16,153 nucleotides of DNA from an uncultured Hyphomicrobiales bacterium (GTDB lineage Bacteria > Pseudomonadota > Alphaproteobacteria > Rhizobiales > Rhizobiaceae): the NCBI GenBank assembly GCA_943908365.1, contig CALTTH010000105.1:1-16153 (forward strand). The letters run 5' to 3'. Both the position numbers and the translations under genes were made by a program. The notes under the pieces were generated by a model, which worked only from the letters and a program-made list of their open reading frames with translations, did no database searches and was not told where the DNA came from. This document shows, one piece after another, positions 13,182-16,153 of this stretch; position 1 is the stretch's first letter, and each line of letters opens with the position of its first letter.

Positions 13182-15350
13182 TTAGGACGCCTTCAACCGC
13201 TCCATCGGCGCGTCCTGCTGTGCCAGCAACTCGTGAATGCCTGCGGCCGGGAGCGGTTTGGAGAAGAGATAGCCCTGAAGCTCGTCACAGCCGCAGATCT
13301 GCAGGATGACGGCCTGGTCTTCAGTTTCGATGCCTTCTGCGGTCACCGGCATGCCCAGCGAACGGGCGAGCGCCACGGTGGCGGTGAGCATTTCCAGTGA
13401 GCGGCCGCCCTCTTCCAGTGCCACGACCAGCGACTTGTCGATCTTCATCCTGTCGAAGCCGAAGCGGCGCAGATAGCCGGTGCTGGCAAAGCCCGAGCCG
13501 AAATCGTCAAGCGCGATGCTGAGCCCGATCTGCTGCAGCTTTTCGATGACGGCCTGAGCGCGCTCTGGATGATGAATGAAGTAGCCTTCGGTCATTTCCA
13601 GCATCACCCGCTCCGGCGCAATGCCGGTTTCGTCCAGCACCTGCACCACATGGCCGGCAAAAGCGGGGTTGCGGAACTGCACGGGCGAGATGTTGATGGC
13701 GATCTTCAGATCCGGCCAGGCGGCCGCTTCCTTCAGCGCCGTGCGCATGACCTGCATGCCAAGCTTGTCGATCAGCCCGCCTGATTCCGCCGCGGCAATG
13801 AAGACGTCCGGCGAAACAGGGCCATAGCCCGGGCGGTTCCAGCGGGCCAGCGCTTCCACTCCGATGATACGGCGGCTGAGCGTAGAGACGACGGGCTGGA
13901 AGGCGACGCGGATTTCGTTATTGTCGATGCCGTATTTCAGATCGGCTTCAAGCTGCTTGCGCTCTTCACGGCGCGCGTCAAGATCGGCCTGATAGGCGAA
14001 GTAGCGTCCGCCGCCACCTTCCTTCGCCTCATACATGGCCATATCCGCCCGCCGCAGCAGTTCCTCGCCATTGATATCGCCACCCTTGGAGACGGCGGTG
14101 CCGATGCTGCAGCCGATTGCGGCGACACGGTCGCCCAGCATGAAAGGTTCGGAGACGAGTTCCAGCAGCGCATCGCAGAACATGCGCCCCTCGATGCGGG
14201 CGTCAGGGCCTTGCAGCGCAATGGCGAATTCGTCGCCGCCAAGACGCGCCAGCAGGGCATCCTTCGGTGCGAGCACCTTGAGGGCTGCGGCCACCGCCTT
14301 GATCAAAAGATCGCCCACCTCATGGCCGAAGGAATCGTTCACATCCTTGAAGCCATCGAGATCAAGATAGATGAGCTCCACATAGGAGCCGTCCGCATGC
14401 GCCGCCTCTGCCATGCGCTTCAGGCCGCGAAACAGGCCGGGGCGATTATGCAGCCCGCTCAAGCGATCGACCAGAAGCTCTTCGCGCATGACCGCTTCGT
14501 CACGTCTGAGCTTGCGGATGACAGCGAGGCCGAAGAGGAAGAGTCCCAGGAAAAACACGCCGACAATGGCAAAGGCGGTCAGCACCCGCGGACGCACCTC
14601 GTTGAGGCTGACATCGCCCGGCATGGTGGAGGTCCAGGTCAGCTTGCCAAGAATATCGCCCTGCGGATCGACGATATCGACATAATAGGGTGTGGCCGCA
14701 AGGCCGAGTTCAAGCGACAGCCCCTTGACCAGATATGTCTGGCCAAGCTTGTCGATCTTGTCATCGGTCAGATGACGGACGAACACCAGATAGCGCTTGC
14801 CAAGCGAAGGGTCGAGCTCTCCGGATTTCTTGCGCACCAGCGCCACACCGGCGGCGGCAATGCCGTCGCGCGTGCGGATGAAGCCGGTCGTTTCCGGAGC
14901 CGCCTCCGGTCCGGCATTGCGGATGCGGTCGATCATTTCGGAGATGGAACCGCCGAAATAGGAACCGACGCTCCAGGGTGCCGGCGCGCCATTCTGATAG
15001 GCCAGCAGCACACCCTCCTGATCGTCCAGAACGACGGCGGTATCGAAGAGCTCGCTATTGACGGTCATGTCGCCGTAATTGCTGATGATCCAGCCGGCAC
15101 CATCCTGCGCATAGACAAAACGGGCGGCATCGTCCCAGGCGGCGTAATCATTCAGTGTCGCGCCGAGCTGGTGCTGGAAGGTGGAAAGCGCACCGCGCGC
15201 AGTCTGGAGAGAACGCTCCTCATCCAGCCGATTGGCCATCTGCGTGACATTGGTCAGCGCCGAAAAAACGAGCGCGGTGATCAGGGTGACGATAAGCGCA
15301 AAGGCGAAAAGAACACCTGCAACCGCAGATCTCCTGCCGATCATCCTCAT
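13182..15350 (-). CDS. CHASE4-GGDEF-EAL c-di-GMP turnover protein
   Basis: This 722-residue inner-membrane protein combines a sensor with both c-di-GMP domains. A first membrane helix (about 10-32) and a second (about 257-279) enclose a periplasmic CHASE4-like domain with the hallmark DYAAWDDAARFV (68-79). The GGDEF domain has an intact GGDEF loop (371-375) and LDLDGFKDVN, but the RxxD inhibitory site is absent (PKDA at that place). The EAL domain is intact: EALARW (499-504), NIS (553-555), EMTEG (585-589), DDFGSG (615-620), KIDKS (636-640) and AEGIETE (671-677). Both synthesis and breakdown are possible; often one activity dominates. ATG 15350 was taken because its context (AGGGCAG) is better than ATG 15416, which adds 22 residues without hydrophobic character. 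Confidence 0.92.
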   Translation of the reverse strand: MRMIGRRSAVAGVLFAFALIVTLITALVFSALTNVTQMANRLDEERSLQTARGALSTFQHQLGATLNDYAAWDDAARFVYAQDGAGWIISNYGDMTVNSELFDTAVVLDDQEGVLLAYQNGAPAPWSVGSYFGGSISEMIDRIRNAGPEAAPETTGFIRTRDGIAAAGVALVRKKSGELDPSLGKRYLVFVRHLTDDKIDKLGQTYLVKGLSLELGLAATPYYVDIVDPQGDILGKLTWTSTMPGDVSLNEVRPRVLTAFAIVGVFFLGLFLFGLAVIRKLRRDEAVMREELLVDRLSGLHNRPGLFRGLKRMAEAAHADGSYVELIYLDLDGFKDVNDSFGHEVGDLLIKAVAAALKVLAPKDALLARLGGDEFAIALQGPDARIEGRMFCDALLELVSEPFMLGDRVAAIGCSIGTAVSKGGDINGEELLRRADMAMYEAKEGGGGRYFAYQADLDARREERKQLEADLKYGIDNNEIRVAFQPVVSTLSRRIIGVEALARWNRPGYGPVSPDVFIAAAESGGLIDKLGMQVMRTALKEAAAWPDLKIAINISPVQFRNPAFAGHVVQVLDETGIAPERVMLEMTEGYFIHHPERAQAVIEKLQQIGLSIALDDFGSGFASTGYLRRFGFDRMKIDKSLVVALEEGGRSLEMLTATVALARSLGMPVTAEGIETEDQAVILQICGCDELQGYLFSKPLPAAGIHELLAQQDAPMERLKAS

Positions 15351-15432
15351 TCTGCCCTGCCCCACACTAAACGCGACTGCGCGCTCCAATAAAGCGCCAT
15401 GGTGCGGGGCAAACATTCAAAAGAGATTAAAA

Positions 15433-15520
15433 CCGCATGCGGAAACTTGGTACGAAACGTACAATTCTGCCACTTCCGCAAGAAAATGCCCCTCCCACGG
15501 TTGTGGAAGGGGCGCTTTTT
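15433..15520 (+). ncRNA. Possible small RNA ending in a strong terminator
   Basis: The segment folds well on the plus strand. TGCGGAA (15438-15444) pairs with TTCCGCA (15474-15480), enclosing GTACG-AAA-CGTAC (15450-15462), and is followed directly by an intrinsic terminator (15488-15520). No plus-strand gene lies upstream that would need that terminator. No clear promoter was found, and the same bases may be the leader of the minus-strand GGDEF-EAL gene. This is a candidate only. Confidence 0.3.
15488..15520 (+). terminator. Intrinsic terminator, possibly bidirectional
   Basis: GCCCCTCCCAC (15488-15498) and GTGGAAGGGGC (15503-15513) form an 11-bp stem with one mismatch and a GGTT loop, followed by GCTTTTT. 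The T run points to the plus strand. On the minus strand the stem is followed by ATTTTCTT, so it could also end the metQ transcript, whose stop lies 170 bases before it. Confidence 0.75.
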
Positions 15521-15592
15521 ATACACGCAAGCCGATCGCCTACGGTCTGTTCACGAGTGGCGGTAGTCCCACGACAATGATCATTCCTTCAC

Positions 15593-15629
15593 CCGGAGTT
15601 CAGCGTAGTTTACGCAGGCTGAACGCCGG
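15593..15629. other. Strong hairpin downstream of metQ
   Basis: CCGG-A-GTTCAG (15593-15603) pairs with CTGAAC-G-CCGG (15619-15629), with one A-G mismatch, and the top CGTA-GTT-TACG forms a further 4 bp. An outer pair, GTCTGTTCA (15545-15553) with TGAACAGAC (15673-15681), brackets it and ends next to the metQ stop. No T run follows, so it is not a classical terminator. No gene was found in 15351-15683. Confidence 0.45.
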
Positions 15630-15683
15630 ACGCGGCCACTATTGCCATTAGCAATCGACCATCGGCGATCGCTGAACAGACTG

Positions 15684-16153
15684 TTACCAGGACGGGATAA
15701 CGGTGCCGTTATACTTCTCGAGGATGAAGCTCTTCACCTCCGGGCTGTGGTAGGACTCGACCAGCGTCTTGACCCAGGGCTTGTCCTTGTCTTCCGCGCG
15801 CACCGCGATCACGTTCGCATAGGGAGACTTTTCGCTTTCGATGGCGATCGAATCCTTCTTCGGGTTGAGACCGGCAGCGGTTGCGTAGTTGGTGTTGATG
15901 ACCGATGCGTCGGTATCGTCCAGCGAACGCGGCAGCTGTGCGGCGTCGAGTTCGACGATCTGGATGTTCTTCGGGTTTTCGGTAATGTCGGCTGGCGTGA
16001 CCTTGAGACCAACCGCCTCATTGACCTTCAGAACGCCCTTGGAGGCGAGAACCAGAAGTGCGCGTCCGCCATTGGTCGGGTCGTTGGGAATGCCGACAGT
16101 TGCGCCATCCTTCAACTCGTCGAGGCTCTTCACCTTCTTGGAATAGACGCCCA
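15684..16153 (-). CDS. metQ: MetQ/NlpA-family substrate-binding lipoprotein (partial)
   Basis: The last 156 codons of the gene are in the window; the start lies beyond base 16153. The visible sequence begins GVYSKKVKSLDELKDGATVG and continues IPNDPTNGGRALLVLASKGVL, then DAAQLPRSLDDTDASVINTNYATAAGLNP and the closing ILEKYNGTVIPSW. These are characteristic of the MetQ/NlpA family, the lipid-anchored binding protein of the D/L-methionine ABC importer (MetN ATPase, MetI permease). Residues around NDPTNGGRAL and the INTNYA segment form the ligand pocket. The signal peptide and lipobox are not visible. metN and metI would be expected upstream, to the right of the window. The stop is TAA at 15684-15686. 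Close relatives may bind other amino acids. Confidence 0.9.
   Translation of the reverse strand, partial: GVYSKKVKSLDELKDGATVGIPNDPTNGGRALLVLASKGVLKVNEAVGLKVTPADITENPKNIQIVELDAAQLPRSLDDTDASVINTNYATAAGLNPKKDSIAIESEKSPYANVIAVRAEDKDKPWVKTLVESYHSPEVKSFILEKYNGTVIPSW

Noticed and set aside
14211..15392. 393-codon plus-strand frame
   Set aside because: It is antisense to the GGDEF-EAL gene, which has full domain support.

Overview
The window looks like a chromosomal segment of an alphaproteobacterium, most likely Rhizobiaceae (Agrobacterium/Rhizobium type). The evidence is the high GC content with dense, short-spaced genes, a KDPG aldolase, a TrhO-type rhodanese, paired CYTH/CHAD proteins, a MetQ lipoprotein and several c-di-GMP proteins. 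No rRNA, tRNA, CRISPR array, transposase or prophage gene is visible.

Layout. 1-78 is the tail of a membrane protein gene. 366-569 (-) is a small DUF4287 protein, divergent from a stand-alone PAS-domain protein (774-1277, +), followed by a membrane diguanylate cyclase with HAMP, GGEEF and an inhibitory RxxD site (1456-2307, +). Converging on it is the most interesting locus, a minus-strand gene set read from about 8.0 kb down to 2.3 kb. It comprises a GNAT acetyltransferase (7348-8043), a 68-residue two-helix membrane protein (7145-7351), a 1338-residue Pls/PosA-type nonribosomal peptide synthetase (2991-7007) and a 4'-phosphopantetheinyl transferase (2338-2994). The synthetase has the order adenylation, carrier, then three tandem membrane/hexapeptide repeats, with no classical condensation or thioesterase domain. 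This is the architecture of enzymes that make isopeptide-linked homopolymers of basic amino acids such as epsilon-poly-lysine. The PPTase overlaps it by 4 bp (ATGA) and would load its carrier domain.

Next come a TerB-like/DUF533 protein (8130-8831, -), whose Shine-Dalgarno sequence lies inside a perfect 13-bp inverted repeat, and the KDPG aldolase gene eda (8937-9575, -). Divergent from eda is an overlapping CYTH + CHAD pair (9730-11110, +), probably concerned with triphosphate/polyphosphate. A HicA/HicB toxin-antitoxin pair (11193-11888, -) follows, with an unusual 75-bp gap filled by two tandem 27-bp repeats and a 61-bp nested inverted repeat just before hicA.

The right end carries trhO (tRNA U34 hydroxylase, 12120-13106, +), a CHASE4-GGDEF-EAL membrane protein (13182-15350, -), a structured 333-bp intergenic region with a strong terminator and possible small RNA, and the 3' portion of metQ (15684 to the window edge, -).

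How they fit together: three genes serve cyclic-di-GMP or related signalling, two form a polyphosphate-type module, two form a TA module, and the NRPS-PPTase pair (possibly with the GNAT and small membrane protein) is a compact biosynthetic unit whose product cannot be read from sequence alone.
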